Assembly (NCBI RefSeq): GCF_003989665.1
Contig: NZ_RZIJ01000024.1
Location: 36,220-100,219, forward strand
DNA length: 64,000 nucleotides
Direction of reading: 5' to 3'
DNA from: Azospirillum doebereinerae
GTDB lineage: Bacteria > Pseudomonadota > Alphaproteobacteria > Azospirillales > Azospirillaceae
Below, one piece after another: positions 16,192 through 25,639 of this stretch. Position numbers and translations under genes: made by a program. Under the pieces are notes generated by a model. That model saw only the letters and a list, made by a program, of their open reading frames with translations, was not told the origin of the DNA and did not search any database. Within the stretch, counting starts at the first letter, position 1, and each line of letters begins with the position of its first letter.

Positions 16192-18486
16192 ATGGCGAAC
16201 ATTCTGAAACAGGCGACGCGGCTCGGTGAAGGACGACCCTTTCCCTTGGGCGCCACTTGGGACGGCATCGGTGTGAATTTCGCCTTGTTCTCGGCCAACG
16301 CCACGAAGGTCGAACTCTGCCTGTTCGACGAGACCGGCGAGGAGGAGCTCGAGCGGATCGAGCTTCCCGAATTCACCAACGAGATCTGGCACGGCTACCT
16401 GCCCGACGCCCGTCCGGGCCAGCTCTACGGCTACCGCGTCCACGGCCCCTACGAGCCGGAGAACGGCCACCGCTTCAACGCGAACAAGCTGCTGATCGAC
16501 CCCTACGCCAAGGAATTGGTCGGCGAGATCCGCTGGAATCCGGCGCATTTCGGCTACGTCATGGAATCGGGCGACGACACCACCTTCGACGAGCGCGACA
16601 GCGCGCCCTTCATGCCGAAATGCCGGGTGATCGACCCGGCCTTCACCTGGGGGCGCGGCGAGACCTCGCCGGCCGTGCCGTGGGACCGGACGATCTTCTA
16701 CGAGACCCACGTCAAGGGCTTCACCAAGCTGCACCCGGCGGTGCCCGACCGCTTGCGCGGCACCTACGGCGGCATGGCGATCAAGGAGGTCATCGACTAC
16801 GTCAAGAGCCTGGGCGTCACCTCGGTGGAACTGCTGCCGATCCACGCCTTCGTCCAGGACCAGCATCTGGTCGACAAGGGGCTGGCGAACTACTGGGGCT
16901 ACAACTCCATCGGCTTCTTCGCGCCCGAGCCGCGCTACGCCGCGACCAGCAACAGCATCAAGGAATTCAAGGAGATGGTCGCCCATCTCCACGCCGCCGA
17001 CCTGGAGGTGATCCTCGACGTCGTCTACAACCACACCGCCGAGGGCAACGAGCGCGGGCCGACCCTGTCCTTCAAGGGGATCGACAACGCGTCCTACTAC
17101 CGGCTGATGCCGGACGAGAAGCGCTACTACATCAACGAGACCGGCACCGGCAACACGGTCAACCTCAGCCACCCGCGCGTCTTGCAGATGGTCACCGACA
17201 GCCTGCGCTACTGGGCGACCGAGATGCACGTCGACGGCTTCCGCTTCGATCTGGCCACCATCCTGGGGCGCGAGCCGCACGGCTTCGACGAGGGCGGCGG
17301 CTTCCTCGACAGCTGCCTCCAGGACCCGATCCTGTCCAGCGTGAAGCTGAGCGCCGAGCCGTGGGACTGCGGCCCCGGCGGCTATCAGGTCGGCAACTTC
17401 CCGCCGGGCTGGGCCGAGTGGAACGACAAGTTCCGCGACACCGTCCGCGCCTTCTGGAAGGGCGACGAGGGCAAACTGCCGGAATTGGCGCCGCGCCTGT
17501 GCGGGTCGGGCGACGTCTTCAACAAGCGCGGCCGCAAGCCGTGGTCCAGCGTGAACTTCATCACCGCGCATGACGGCTACACGCTGCACGACCTCGTCTC
17601 CTACAACGACAAGCACAACGAGGCGAACGGCGAGAACAACAACGACGGCCATTCCCACAACATCTCGTGGAACCATGGGGTCGAGGGACCGACCGACGAC
17701 CCCGAGATCAAGGCCCTGCGCGAGCGCCAGAAGCGCAACCTGCTGGCGACGCTGCTGCTGTCGCAGGGCACGCCGATGCTGCTGGCCGGTGACGAGTTCG
17801 GCAACACGCAGAACGGCAACAACAACGCCTATTGCCAGGACAACGAGACGGCGTGGCTGAACTGGGACAGCATCGACGAGGACGGCCAAGCCCTGATCGA
17901 GTTCGTCCGCCGCGTCATCGCGGTGCGCCAGTCCTTCCCCATGCTGCGGCGCGGGCGCTTCCTGTCGGGCGAGTACAACGCCGAGTTCGACGTGAAGGAC
18001 GTGACGTGGCTGACCCCGGCCGGCGACGAGATGGCCGACGGCCACTGGCACGACGGCAACGCCAAGTGCCTGGGCATGCTGCTGGACGGGCGGGCACAAG
18101 CGACCGGCATCAAGCGCCCGGCGATGGACGCCACGCTGCTGCTGGTGGTGAACTCGCACCACGACGTGGTCGGCTTCACCCTGCCCGAGGTCAGCGGCGG
18201 CAGCGTGTGGCGCTGTCTGGTCGACACCAACGCCCCCGACCCCGACGAGGTGCCGCGCGTCAACACCGGCGACACCTACATGGTGACCGGACGGTCGCTG
18301 CTGCTGCTGGCGCTGGAGCCGGAAGGCAAGACCTCCTTCGCGCTGCGCCGCGCCGCCCGCGCGTTGCGGAGCGTGGCGGAAACCCCGGCGCCGGTGTCCT
18401 TCTCCGAGGAGGAGCCGGTGGCGGAGGCGGAGGTTGAGGCGGCCGAGGAGGCCGAGGTCGAGACGGCGGAAAAGCCGACCGCCTAA
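16192..18486 (+). CDS. glgX: Glycogen debranching enzyme GlgX
   Basis: A 764-residue GH13 subfamily 11 protein. An N-terminal CBM48 (about 10-110, PFPLGATWDGIGVNFALFSA) precedes the catalytic barrel. Catalytic residues are visible: nucleophile Asp in DGFRFDLA (about D353), acid/base Glu in LSAEPWD (about E389), and the transition-state Asp in TAHDGYT (about D461). It cleaves alpha-1,6 branches of phosphorylase-trimmed glycogen in the cytoplasm. The last 35 residues are a Glu/Ala-rich acidic tail not needed for the fold. It stands without other glg genes but next to two glycosidases. Confidence 0.95.
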   Translation: MANILKQATRLGEGRPFPLGATWDGIGVNFALFSANATKVELCLFDETGEEELERIELPEFTNEIWHGYLPDARPGQLYGYRVHGPYEPENGHRFNANKLLIDPYAKELVGEIRWNPAHFGYVMESGDDTTFDERDSAPFMPKCRVIDPAFTWGRGETSPAVPWDRTIFYETHVKGFTKLHPAVPDRLRGTYGGMAIKEVIDYVKSLGVTSVELLPIHAFVQDQHLVDKGLANYWGYNSIGFFAPEPRYAATSNSIKEFKEMVAHLHAADLEVILDVVYNHTAEGNERGPTLSFKGIDNASYYRLMPDEKRYYINETGTGNTVNLSHPRVLQMVTDSLRYWATEMHVDGFRFDLATILGREPHGFDEGGGFLDSCLQDPILSSVKLSAEPWDCGPGGYQVGNFPPGWAEWNDKFRDTVRAFWKGDEGKLPELAPRLCGSGDVFNKRGRKPWSSVNFITAHDGYTLHDLVSYNDKHNEANGENNNDGHSHNISWNHGVEGPTDDPEIKALRERQKRNLLATLLLSQGTPMLLAGDEFGNTQNGNNNAYCQDNETAWLNWDSIDEDGQALIEFVRRVIAVRQSFPMLRRGRFLSGEYNAEFDVKDVTWLTPAGDEMADGHWHDGNAKCLGMLLDGRAQATGIKRPAMDATLLLVVNSHHDVVGFTLPEVSGGSVWRCLVDTNAPDPDEVPRVNTGDTYMVTGRSLLLLALEPEGKTSFALRRAARALRSVAETPAPVSFSEEEPVAEAEVEAAEEAEVETAEKPTA

Positions 18487-18513
18487 GAAAACCGCACAGA
18501 CGCGGCTCCGCGT

Positions 18514-18624
18514 GCCCCCTCCCTAACCCTCCCCCGCCTTCGGCGGGAGAGGGGACTGCCGCCACACTTCGACAAGCATCCGGCCCCCTCTCCCGCGCAA
18601 GCGGGGGAGGGATGGGGAGGGGGC
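18514..18624. repeat. Intergenic palindromic repeat, family B copy 2
   Basis: Arms begin GCCCCCTCCCTAACCCTCCC and end in GGGAGGGATGGGGAGGGGGC. Inner hairpins form around CCGCCTTCGGCGG and CCCGCGCAAGCGGG. It lies between glgX and the metallopeptidase gene and nearly duplicates the copy at 27918-28026 in arms and spacing. It may end the glgX transcript. Confidence 0.85.
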
Positions 18625-18697
18625 GCGCAAGGCGGAATTTGAACAATCCTGTTTAACTCTCCATCGAACCGTCACCCTCCGGAAAAAGCGGCCCATC

Positions 18698-19768
18698 ATG
18701 AAACTCTTCGAATGCCAGCATTGCCACCAGCCGCTCTATTTCGAGAACACGCTGTGCGAACGCTGCGGCCACCGGCTCGGCTACATGCCCGATCCGGGGA
18801 TGCTGACCGCGCTGGAGCCGACGGAGACCGAGGGCGCCTGGACCGCGCTGGCCTTTCCGGGCAAGCGGTTCAAGTTCTGCCGGAACGCCGAACTCGACGC
18901 CTGCAACTGGCTGCTGGAGGACGACGACGAGGCGACCCACTGCGCCGCCTGCCGCCACAACCACATCATCCCCGATCTGTCCGACGCGGAGAACCTGACG
19001 CGCTGGCGCAAGCTGGAACTGGCCAAGCACCACCTCTTCTACACGCTGACCAACCTCAAGCTGCCGCTGAAGACCCGCGCCGAGGATCCGGAGAACGGCC
19101 TCGTCTTCGACTTCCTGTCCGACACGGTGAACCCCGACGGCAGCGTCACGCCGGTGCTGACCGGCCATTCCAACGGCCTGATCACCATCAACGTCGCCGA
19201 GGCCGACGACGCGGAGCGCGAGAAGCGGCGCACCGAGATGGGCGAGCCCTACCGCACGCTGCTCGGCCATTTCCGGCACGAGATCGGCCATTACGTCTGG
19301 GATCGTCTGGTGCTCGCGAACCCGGACACGCTGGAGCGCTTCCGCGCCCTGTTCGGCGACGAGCGCGAGGATTACGGCGAGGCGCTGCAACGCCACTACG
19401 CCTCCGGCCCGCCGGGCGACTGGCAGTCCAACTACGTCAGCGGCTACGCCGCCGCCCATCCCTGGGAGGATTTCGCCGAGACCTGGGCGCATTACCTCCA
19501 CATCGTCGACACGCTGGAGACCGCGCGCGCCTTCGGCCTGAAGATCCGCCCGCGCGTCAGCGAGGGCGCCGATCTGCAGGCCGAGGTGGACTTCAATCCC
19601 CACAAGGCCCGCGACATCGAGGATCTGATCGAGCCCTGGCTGCCGCTGACCTACGCGGTCAACAGCCTGAACCGCAGCATGGGCCAGCCCGACCTCTACC
19701 CCTTCATCCTGTCGAAGCCCGTGATCGAGAAGCTCGGCTTCATGAACAAGATGGTGCGGGCGCTGTAA
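18698..19768 (+). CDS. Putative zinc-binding metallopeptidase with N-terminal zinc ribbon
   Basis: A 356-residue cytoplasmic protein. Residues 1-90 form zinc-ribbon-like units with CxxC pairs (FECQHCHQPLYF, LCERCGHRLGYMP, HCAACRHN). A helical gluzincin-type core follows, with HExxH in LLGHFRHEIGHYVWD and a downstream Glu in PWEDFAETWAHYLHI that would complete the zinc site. This order matches the bacterial family described as putative zinc-binding metallopeptidases. The substrate is unknown. The gene appears monocistronic, flanked by a repeat and a convergent cyclase gene. Confidence 0.85.
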   Translation: MKLFECQHCHQPLYFENTLCERCGHRLGYMPDPGMLTALEPTETEGAWTALAFPGKRFKFCRNAELDACNWLLEDDDEATHCAACRHNHIIPDLSDAENLTRWRKLELAKHHLFYTLTNLKLPLKTRAEDPENGLVFDFLSDTVNPDGSVTPVLTGHSNGLITINVAEADDAEREKRRTEMGEPYRTLLGHFRHEIGHYVWDRLVLANPDTLERFRALFGDEREDYGEALQRHYASGPPGDWQSNYVSGYAAAHPWEDFAETWAHYLHIVDTLETARAFGLKIRPRVSEGADLQAEVDFNPHKARDIEDLIEPWLPLTYAVNSLNRSMGQPDLYPFILSKPVIEKLGFMNKMVRAL

Positions 19769-19787
19769 AGGTCGGAACCGTCGGCGC

Positions 19788-21410
19788 TCAGGCCGTCGGC
19801 GCGTCGGCCGCCGCCATCGCCGGGGTCCAGCGGACGGCGCGGTTGCGCCCGTCGCGCTTGGCCTTGTAGAGCGCTTCGTCGGCGCGGCGGATCACCACGG
19901 CGATCTCGGCCGAATCCTCCGGCCAGGAGGCGACGCCGATGGAGCAGCCGACCCGCACCGCCTCGCCGCCGATCGACACCGGTTCGTTGACGGCGGCGAT
20001 GATGCGGGCGGCCAGTTCCTTGGTGTCGGGGGCCGGCTTGCCGGAGGGGCGCGGCAGCACGGCGGCGAACTCGTCGCCGCCCAGCCGCGCGACCACGTCG
20101 TCGTCGCGGAAGATGGTGGCGAGCCGTCCGCCGACCTGCCGCAGCACCACGTCGCCCGCGTCGTGGCCGAGGCGGTCGTTGATCGGCTTGAAGCCGTCGA
20201 GATCGATGTACATCATCGTCGCCGCCCCGTCGCTGCCGCTGGTCGAGGCCTCGACGTACTGCTCGAAATAGCGCCGGTTGGGCAATGCGGTCAGCCGGTC
20301 CTCGTAGGCGATGTCCTCCAGCCGCATCAGCGCGGCGTCCTTGTTGGTCAGGCTCTCGATCAAGTCGCGCAGCGCGGCCGACAGGCGGCCGATCTCGGTG
20401 GAGCCGCCGACGTTGGGGATCGCCACCCCGCCCTCGCCCCGGCGGATGCGCTCGGCCGCCTCGGTGATGGCGACCAGCGGGCGCGCGATGCGGCCGGCCG
20501 CGAACCAGCCCAGCGCGCTGAACAGCGCCGCCAGCACGGCGCCGGCCACGACGATGGTGGTGCGCAGCCGCCCGGTCTCGGCCTCGACGACGCGGATCGG
20601 CTGGCGGGCCACGGCGGTCCAGCCCAGCCCGGCGTAATCGTACAGCCCCCGGCCGTGGGCGACGCCGGTCAAATAGGTGGCGCCATCCGCCCAGCGCGCG
20701 ATCGACCAGCCTTCGGTCCTCCAGTCCAGCGGAAGCGGCTTGCCCACCATCTCGTCGGGGCCGATCAGCACGTTGCCGTCCGCCGACAGAATATAAAGGG
20801 CCAGCCCCTCGCGACCCTTCAGCGAGGCGGTCAGGTCGCGCAGCGTGGTGCGCGCCCAGTCCCAGCTGTAATGGACGGCGAGGACGCCGACGGCGGTGCC
20901 GCCCATGTCGCGCAGCGGCGCCGAGACGTCGACGAATTTCGGGGTTTCGCCCGGCAGGTGCGGCACCTTGCCCTTGAGCGCGACCGCCTCGTGGACGTCG
21001 CCGACGAACAGGCCCTTCATGCCCTCGACGTGGACGGGGCGGGTGACGACGTTCTTGCCGAGCAGCAGGTTGCCGCTGGCCGCCACCACGTCGCCCTGGC
21101 GGTTGGTCGCCCCCATCCAGGCGATGGTCGGGTCGCGCCGCTTCAGCTCGTCGATGGTCGCCTGGGCGACGGCCGGATCCTTGAGGGAGTCGATCTGGGA
21201 CAGCGCGGCGATCTGGTTGGCGCGCCCCCACATCGTCTGGTCGAGCTGGCGGGCCAGCGACCGCGCCAGCTCCGTCATGAAATCGCCGATCTCGCGGGTC
21301 AGCGTGTGCTCCGCCTGGGAGGTGACGAACAAACCCTTGGCGAGCGTCAGCCCCAGCACCAGGATGGCGGTGGTGACCGCCACGGTGGCCCGCAAACCCA
21401 AGCTGTTCAT
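19788..21410 (-). CDS. Membrane diguanylate cyclase (Cache-HAMP-GGDEF)
   Basis: A 540-residue protein. TM1 is at about 8-30 and a long periplasmic Cache-type sensor spans about 35-285. TM2 (about 290-312) and a HAMP linker (RIARPLVAITEAAERIRRGE) follow. The GGDEF domain (about 375-530) has an intact ARLGGDEFAAVLPR active site and an RxxD inhibitory site (RDDD) five residues before it, so it should make c-di-GMP and be feedback inhibited. It likely couples an extracellular ligand to motility or biofilm choices. Convergent with the metallopeptidase gene. Confidence 0.93.
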   Translation of the reverse strand: MNSLGLRATVAVTTAILVLGLTLAKGLFVTSQAEHTLTREIGDFMTELARSLARQLDQTMWGRANQIAALSQIDSLKDPAVAQATIDELKRRDPTIAWMGATNRQGDVVAASGNLLLGKNVVTRPVHVEGMKGLFVGDVHEAVALKGKVPHLPGETPKFVDVSAPLRDMGGTAVGVLAVHYSWDWARTTLRDLTASLKGREGLALYILSADGNVLIGPDEMVGKPLPLDWRTEGWSIARWADGATYLTGVAHGRGLYDYAGLGWTAVARQPIRVVEAETGRLRTTIVVAGAVLAALFSALGWFAAGRIARPLVAITEAAERIRRGEGGVAIPNVGGSTEIGRLSAALRDLIESLTNKDAALMRLEDIAYEDRLTALPNRRYFEQYVEASTSGSDGAATMMYIDLDGFKPINDRLGHDAGDVVLRQVGGRLATIFRDDDVVARLGGDEFAAVLPRPSGKPAPDTKELAARIIAAVNEPVSIGGEAVRVGCSIGVASWPEDSAEIAVVIRRADEALYKAKRDGRNRAVRWTPAMAAADAPTA

Positions 21411-21568
21411 GCCGCGACCCCCTCGGACGCTCCGCCGATCCGGAACTCTTATGCCTTATTGGAGGGGTTTGCGATACGGGGGAGGCGCCAAAATCACCGA
21501 TTTGCAACAAATTGAGGTGAGGCCGGCAACGGAATGGATGGTGTGCAAACGTTGGTTATACTGACGTT

Positions 21569-21706
21569 CAGCGTATTGCGAAAAAAGGAAAAGGCCGCTA
21601 GCTATACAGCCGCGGCCCGAGTTTAGGGAGGAAACGCCTGATAAGGCGGTCAAAAAAGCAGATAATGCTGCGTCGCAGAAAATCCAGCCCCGGTGGCTGG
21701 ATTTTT
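21569..21706 (+). ncRNA. Candidate small RNA with four hairpins and a terminator
   Basis: A 403 bp gap (21411-21813) has no gene but a string of structures on the + strand. GGCCGC (21593-21598) pairs with GCGGCC (21612-21617). CGCC (21635-21638) pairs with GGCG (21645-21648). GCAG (21658-21661) pairs with CTGC (21668-21671). A perfect 10-bp terminator hairpin with a T-run ends at 21706. A TATACT box at 21557-21562 could place the start near 21569, although no clear -35 is seen. No coding gene lies upstream on this strand to need the terminator. No known RNA family was recognised. Confidence 0.35.
21680..21706 (+). terminator. Rho-independent terminator
   Basis: AAATCCAGCC (21680-21689) pairs perfectly with GGCTGGATTT (21695-21704) around CCGGT, and the stem runs into a short T-run. 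It can also work on the opposite strand because A-residues precede the left arm. Its upstream transcript on the + strand is the candidate small RNA. Confidence 0.75.
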
Positions 21707-21813
21707 CGTTTGTGGGTTCGACAATCCGCGAAAACGATAAGCGGGGGTGAACCTTGGCCCGAACGGGGTATGATGGCGGACCAACCAACCGGGAACCGGG
21801 AAGAGACTCCATT

Positions 21814-22905
21814 ATGAAACGGCGTGCGTTCCTCACCACCGCGGGCGTCGGCCTTGCCGCCGGCACCGTCGCCGCCCCGGCCATCGCGCAGAGCCAGCCC
21901 GAGATCAAGTGGCGCCTCGCGTCGAGCTACCCCAAGAGCCTCGACACCATCTACGGCGCGGCCGAGTTCATCACCAAGCGCGTGGCCGCCGCCACCGACG
22001 GCAAGTTCCAGATCCGCCCCTTCGCGGCCGGCGAGATCGTGCCGGCGTTGCAGGTGCTCGACGCCGTGCAGAACGGCACGGTGGAGTGCGGCCAGTCCGC
22101 CGCCTATTTCTACGTCGGCAAGGACCCGACCTTCTGCTTCGACACGGCGATGCCGTTCGGCCTGAACACCCGCCAGCACATCGCCTGGATGATGCATGGC
22201 GGCGGTCTGGAGCTGATGCGCGAGGTGTTCAAGGACTACAACGTCATCCACATCCCGGCCGGCAACACCGGCGCGCAGATGGGCGGCTGGTTCCGCAAGG
22301 AGATCAAGGGCCTGGACGACCTGAAGGGCCTGAAGATGCGGATCGGCGGGCTGGTCGGGCAGATCCTGACGCCCTTCGGGCTGGTCCCGCAGCAGATCGG
22401 CGGCGGCGACATCTACCCGGCGCTGGAGAAGGGCACCATCGACGCGGCGGAGTTCGTCGGCCCCTACGACGACGAGAAGCTGGGCTTCTACAAGGTCGCC
22501 AAGAACTACTACTACCCCGGCTGGTGGGAGGGCTCGGCCCAGATCCCGCTGCTGTTCAACATGCAGGCGTGGGAGCAGCTTCCGGCCTCCTACCGGGTGA
22601 TCCTGGAGCAGGCCTGCTGGGAGGCCAACACCTGGATGCTGGCCAAATACGACACGCTCAACGCCGCCGCGCTGAAGCGGCTGGTCGGCGGCGGCGCGTC
22701 GCTGCGCCTGTTCCCGCGCGACATGATGCAGGCCTGCGAGAAGGCGGCCTACGAGCTGTACGACCAGCTCGCGGCGACCAACCCGCGCTTCAAGAAGGTC
22801 TACGAGGCGTGGAAGCCTTTCCTGGAAGAGGAACGGCTGTGGTTCCGCGTCGCCGAGAACGGCTTCGACGCCTTCGTCTACAGCCAGTCGGCCCAGCGCA
22901 GGTAA
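21814..22905 (+). CDS. TRAP transporter substrate-binding protein (DctP type), orphan
   Basis: A 363-residue periplasmic binding protein. The start at ATG 21814 gives a twin-arginine-like leader MKRRAFLTTAGVGLAAGTVA ending near AIA-QS. The mature part has DctP features: IKWRLASSYPKSLDTIYGAA, GLKMRIGGLVGQILTPFGLV and EAAEFVGPYDDEKLGFYKVA-like ligand segments, closest to the branch that binds 2-oxoacids or mannitol-like ligands. A working TRAP importer also needs DctQ and DctM membrane subunits; neither is encoded nearby, so it must pair with distant ones. Confidence 0.9.
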   Translation: MKRRAFLTTAGVGLAAGTVAAPAIAQSQPEIKWRLASSYPKSLDTIYGAAEFITKRVAAATDGKFQIRPFAAGEIVPALQVLDAVQNGTVECGQSAAYFYVGKDPTFCFDTAMPFGLNTRQHIAWMMHGGGLELMREVFKDYNVIHIPAGNTGAQMGGWFRKEIKGLDDLKGLKMRIGGLVGQILTPFGLVPQQIGGGDIYPALEKGTIDAAEFVGPYDDEKLGFYKVAKNYYYPGWWEGSAQIPLLFNMQAWEQLPASYRVILEQACWEANTWMLAKYDTLNAAALKRLVGGGASLRLFPRDMMQACEKAAYELYDQLAATNPRFKKVYEAWKPFLEEERLWFRVAENGFDAFVYSQSAQRR

Positions 22906-22956
22906 GGGCGGGGGCAACGGGGGCGGAGTGACGGAAGGCCCAGACGAGGGGACTTT

Positions 22957-23062
22957 GACACGGATGAACACGGATGCCGGCGATGCCGGCCCACGGATGA
23001 ACACGGATGAGAGGAAAATTTTTATCCGTGTTCATGCGTGAATGTCCGTGTTCATCCGTGTC
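22957..23062. repeat. Nested inverted repeat of ATCCGTGTTCATCCGTGT units
   Basis: GACACGGATGAACACGGA (22957-22974) and its exact complement (23045-23062) form an 18-bp outer stem. A second pair of the same motif (22991-23010 and about 23022-23040) forms an inner stem around an A/T-rich loop. The unit occurs four times in about 100 bp, two in each orientation. It lies in the gap after the TRAP gene. The rest of 23063-23388 has no gene and must carry the promoter of the polyamine operon. Confidence 0.8.
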
Positions 23063-23388
23063 TCATGACCATCCTTCCAAGGCTCTGCTCTTGTTGCCCT
23101 GAGGGGGCGGTCGATTCGCCCCCACCTTTTCTCCGGTTTTGGTGGCGTTTCCCTCCGCCATGCCCATCATTCGCCTTCTCAATCGCCCGCAGAAAGCGCA
23201 AAATGCCGGTCGCCGGCTGTGCAAACCATTCAAGATTGCACAACAAAGCGGCAAGGTGTTGAGTTGATCACAACATAAGCATTCCTCTTGTCTATTTTCT
23301 TAAACGCGGCTAGGGTCAGGCCCATCAAGACGGACGGAAACCGGGGCTTTCTCCCCGACATTCCGTCCCCCTCTGACGGGAGAGGACG

Positions 23389-24495
23389 ATGGACGGCGGG
23401 ATGATCGCGACGACGCAGGCTCTGGTGCGGTTCGTTGGGGTGCAGAAGACCTACGACGGCGAGCATCTCGTCGTGAAAAGCCTGGATCTCGACATCCGCA
23501 AGGGCGAATTCCTCACCCTGCTGGGGCCGTCCGGATCGGGCAAGACCACCTGCCTGATGATGCTGGCCGGGTTCGAGGTGCCGACCCAGGGCGAGATCTT
23601 CCTCGCCGACCGGCCGATCAAGAACATGCCGCCGCACAAGCGCGACATCGGCATGGTCTTCCAGAACTACGCCCTGTTCCCGCATCTGACCATCGAGGAG
23701 AACGTCGCCTTCCCACTGTCGGTGCGCGGCGTTCCCAAGGCGGAATTGAAGGACCGCGTCTCCAAGGCCCTCCAGATGATCAAGCTGGAGCATGTGGCGA
23801 ACCGCCATCCCGGCCAGTTGTCGGGCGGCCAGCAGCAGCGCGTGGCGCTCGCCCGCGCCCTGGTCTTCAATCCCGCCCTGGTGCTGATGGACGAGCCGTT
23901 GGGCGCGCTCGACAAGCGCCTGCGCGAGCACATGCAGTTGGAGATCAAGCGCCTGCACGAGACGATGGGCATCACCGTCGTCTACGTCACCCACGACCAG
24001 GGCGAGGCGCTGACCATGTCGGACCGCATCGCCGTGTTCAACGACGGCGTCGTCCAGCAGATCGACCGGCCCGACGCGCTCTACGAACGCCCCGTCAACA
24101 GCTTCGTCGCCAACTTCATCGGCGAGAGCAACGTGTTGAGTGGAACCGTTCAAAATATCGAACAGGGTTATTGCCAAGTCGCGCTGGACGGCGGCGGTTC
24201 GGTGCTGGCGCTGGCGGTCAACGTGACGGCCGGCGGACGGACCTCGCTGTCGGTGCGGCCGGAACGGGTCGCCATCGCGACCGCCGACGACGTCGACCCC
24301 GCCTTCAACCGGCTGCCGGCCACCTTGAAGGACCTGATCTATCTGGGGGACCACACGCTGGCGGTGCTGGCGACCCCCGGCAACGACGAATTCATGGTCA
24401 AGCTGCCCGCCGGCGCCTACGCCGGGCTGTCGCAGGGGCAGGACGTGACCATCGCCTTCCGGCCCGACGATTGCCGGGCGCTGGATCCGGTCTGA
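23389..24495 (+). CDS. Polyamine-type ABC transporter, ATP-binding protein
   Basis: A 368-residue PotA-like ATPase. The NBD has Walker A GPSGSGKTT (about 47-55), LSGGQQQRVALARAL, Walker B LVLMDEPLGALD and switch His YVTHDQ. A C-terminal TOBE regulatory domain (about 280-365, RPERVAIA and the final IAFRPDDC) is typical of spermidine/putrescine and iron importers. It heads a run with a binding protein and two permeases in the same direction. The nearby PuuR-like regulator and GABA genes support a polyamine or related amine as ligand. Confidence 0.92.
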   Translation: MDGGMIATTQALVRFVGVQKTYDGEHLVVKSLDLDIRKGEFLTLLGPSGSGKTTCLMMLAGFEVPTQGEIFLADRPIKNMPPHKRDIGMVFQNYALFPHLTIEENVAFPLSVRGVPKAELKDRVSKALQMIKLEHVANRHPGQLSGGQQQRVALARALVFNPALVLMDEPLGALDKRLREHMQLEIKRLHETMGITVVYVTHDQGEALTMSDRIAVFNDGVVQQIDRPDALYERPVNSFVANFIGESNVLSGTVQNIEQGYCQVALDGGGSVLALAVNVTAGGRTSLSVRPERVAIATADDVDPAFNRLPATLKDLIYLGDHTLAVLATPGNDEFMVKLPAGAYAGLSQGQDVTIAFRPDDCRALDPV

Positions 24496-24569
24496 GGCGA
24501 GGGGTCGCCTCGGGACACGGTGTCGAAGAAACCTCACGAACAACAACCACTGACACAAGGACGGGGATC

Positions 24570-25616
24570 ATGTCGAAGTTTAGGGTGGCTCTTGGTTTCG
24601 TCGCGACCTTCACCGCCGTCGCCGCTCTGGCCTCGGCCGCCAGCGCCCGTGACCTGACCGTCGTGTCGTGGGGCGGCGCCTATCAGGACGTCCAGAAGAA
24701 AGTCTATTTCGAGCCGTTCAAGGCCGCCGGCACGCCGATGAGCGACGAGTCCTGGGACGGCGGCGTCGGCGTCCTGCGCGCCAAGGTCCAGGGCGGCGCC
24801 TCCACCTGGGACGTCGTCCAGGTCGAGAGCGAGGAGCTGGCGCTGGGCTGCGACGAGGGTCTGTTCGAGAAGATCAACTACTCCAAGATCGGCGGCGAGG
24901 AGGCCTATCTCCCGGCCACCGTCAACGCCTGCGGCGTCGGCGCCATCGTCTATGACTTCGTCCTCGGTTACGACAAGGACAAGATCAAGGACGCGCCGAA
25001 GAGCTGGGCCGACTTCTTCGACACCAAGAAGTTCCCGGGCAAGCGCGGCCTGCGCCAGGGCGCCAAGACCACGCTGGAAATCGCCCTGATGGCCGACGGC
25101 GTCGCCCCGGCCGACGTCTACAAGACGCTGGGCACCGAGGCCGGCATCGACCGCGCCTTCAAGAAGCTCGACACCATCAAGAACGACATCGTCTGGTGGA
25201 AGGCCGGCGCCCAGCCGCCGCAGCTGCTGGCGTCGGGCGAGGTGGCGATGACCTCGGTCTACAACGGCCGCATCGACGCCGCCAACAAGGCCGAGAAGAA
25301 GAACTTCGGCATGGTGTGGAACGGCGCGCTGTTCACCATCGACAGCTGGGTGATCCTGAAGGGCAGCCCGAACCAGGACGCCGCCTACAAGTTCCTCGAC
25401 TTCGTCGGCAAGGCCGAGAACCAGGCCAAGCTGTCGCAGGGCATCGCCTACGGCACCTCGAACAAGGGCGCCCCGGCCAAGCTGCAGCCGGCCGTGCTGG
25501 CCGACCTGCCGACCTCGCCGGCCAACATGAAGAACGCGGTCGAGATCGACACGAACTTCTGGCTGGAGAACATCGACCGCCTGACCGAGCGCTTCAACAA
25601 GTGGGCGGCCAAGTAA
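24570..25616 (+). CDS. Polyamine-type ABC transporter, periplasmic binding protein
   Basis: A 348-residue PotD/PotF-type binding protein. The signal peptide MSKFRVALGFVATFTAVAAL ends near ASA-RD. The mature protein begins RDLTVVSWGGAYQDVQKKVYF, the family hallmark, and has SWDGGVGVLRAKVQGG and a Trp/Asp-rich second lobe (NDIVWWKAGAQPPQLL, DSWVILKGS). It would deliver the amine ligand to the permeases at 25825-27902. It is 74 bp after the ATPase gene, and a palindromic repeat separates it from the permeases. Confidence 0.92.
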   Translation: MSKFRVALGFVATFTAVAALASAASARDLTVVSWGGAYQDVQKKVYFEPFKAAGTPMSDESWDGGVGVLRAKVQGGASTWDVVQVESEELALGCDEGLFEKINYSKIGGEEAYLPATVNACGVGAIVYDFVLGYDKDKIKDAPKSWADFFDTKKFPGKRGLRQGAKTTLEIALMADGVAPADVYKTLGTEAGIDRAFKKLDTIKNDIVWWKAGAQPPQLLASGEVAMTSVYNGRIDAANKAEKKNFGMVWNGALFTIDSWVILKGSPNQDAAYKFLDFVGKAENQAKLSQGIAYGTSNKGAPAKLQPAVLADLPTSPANMKNAVEIDTNFWLENIDRLTERFNKWAAK

Positions 25617-25639
25617 CGGCTTGCTGATGCGTTGACTGC

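Noticed and set aside
22957..23062. Possible CRISPR array because of repeated 18-bp units
   Set aside because: Units occur in both orientations with spacers of unequal and very short length, and no cas gene is in the window.
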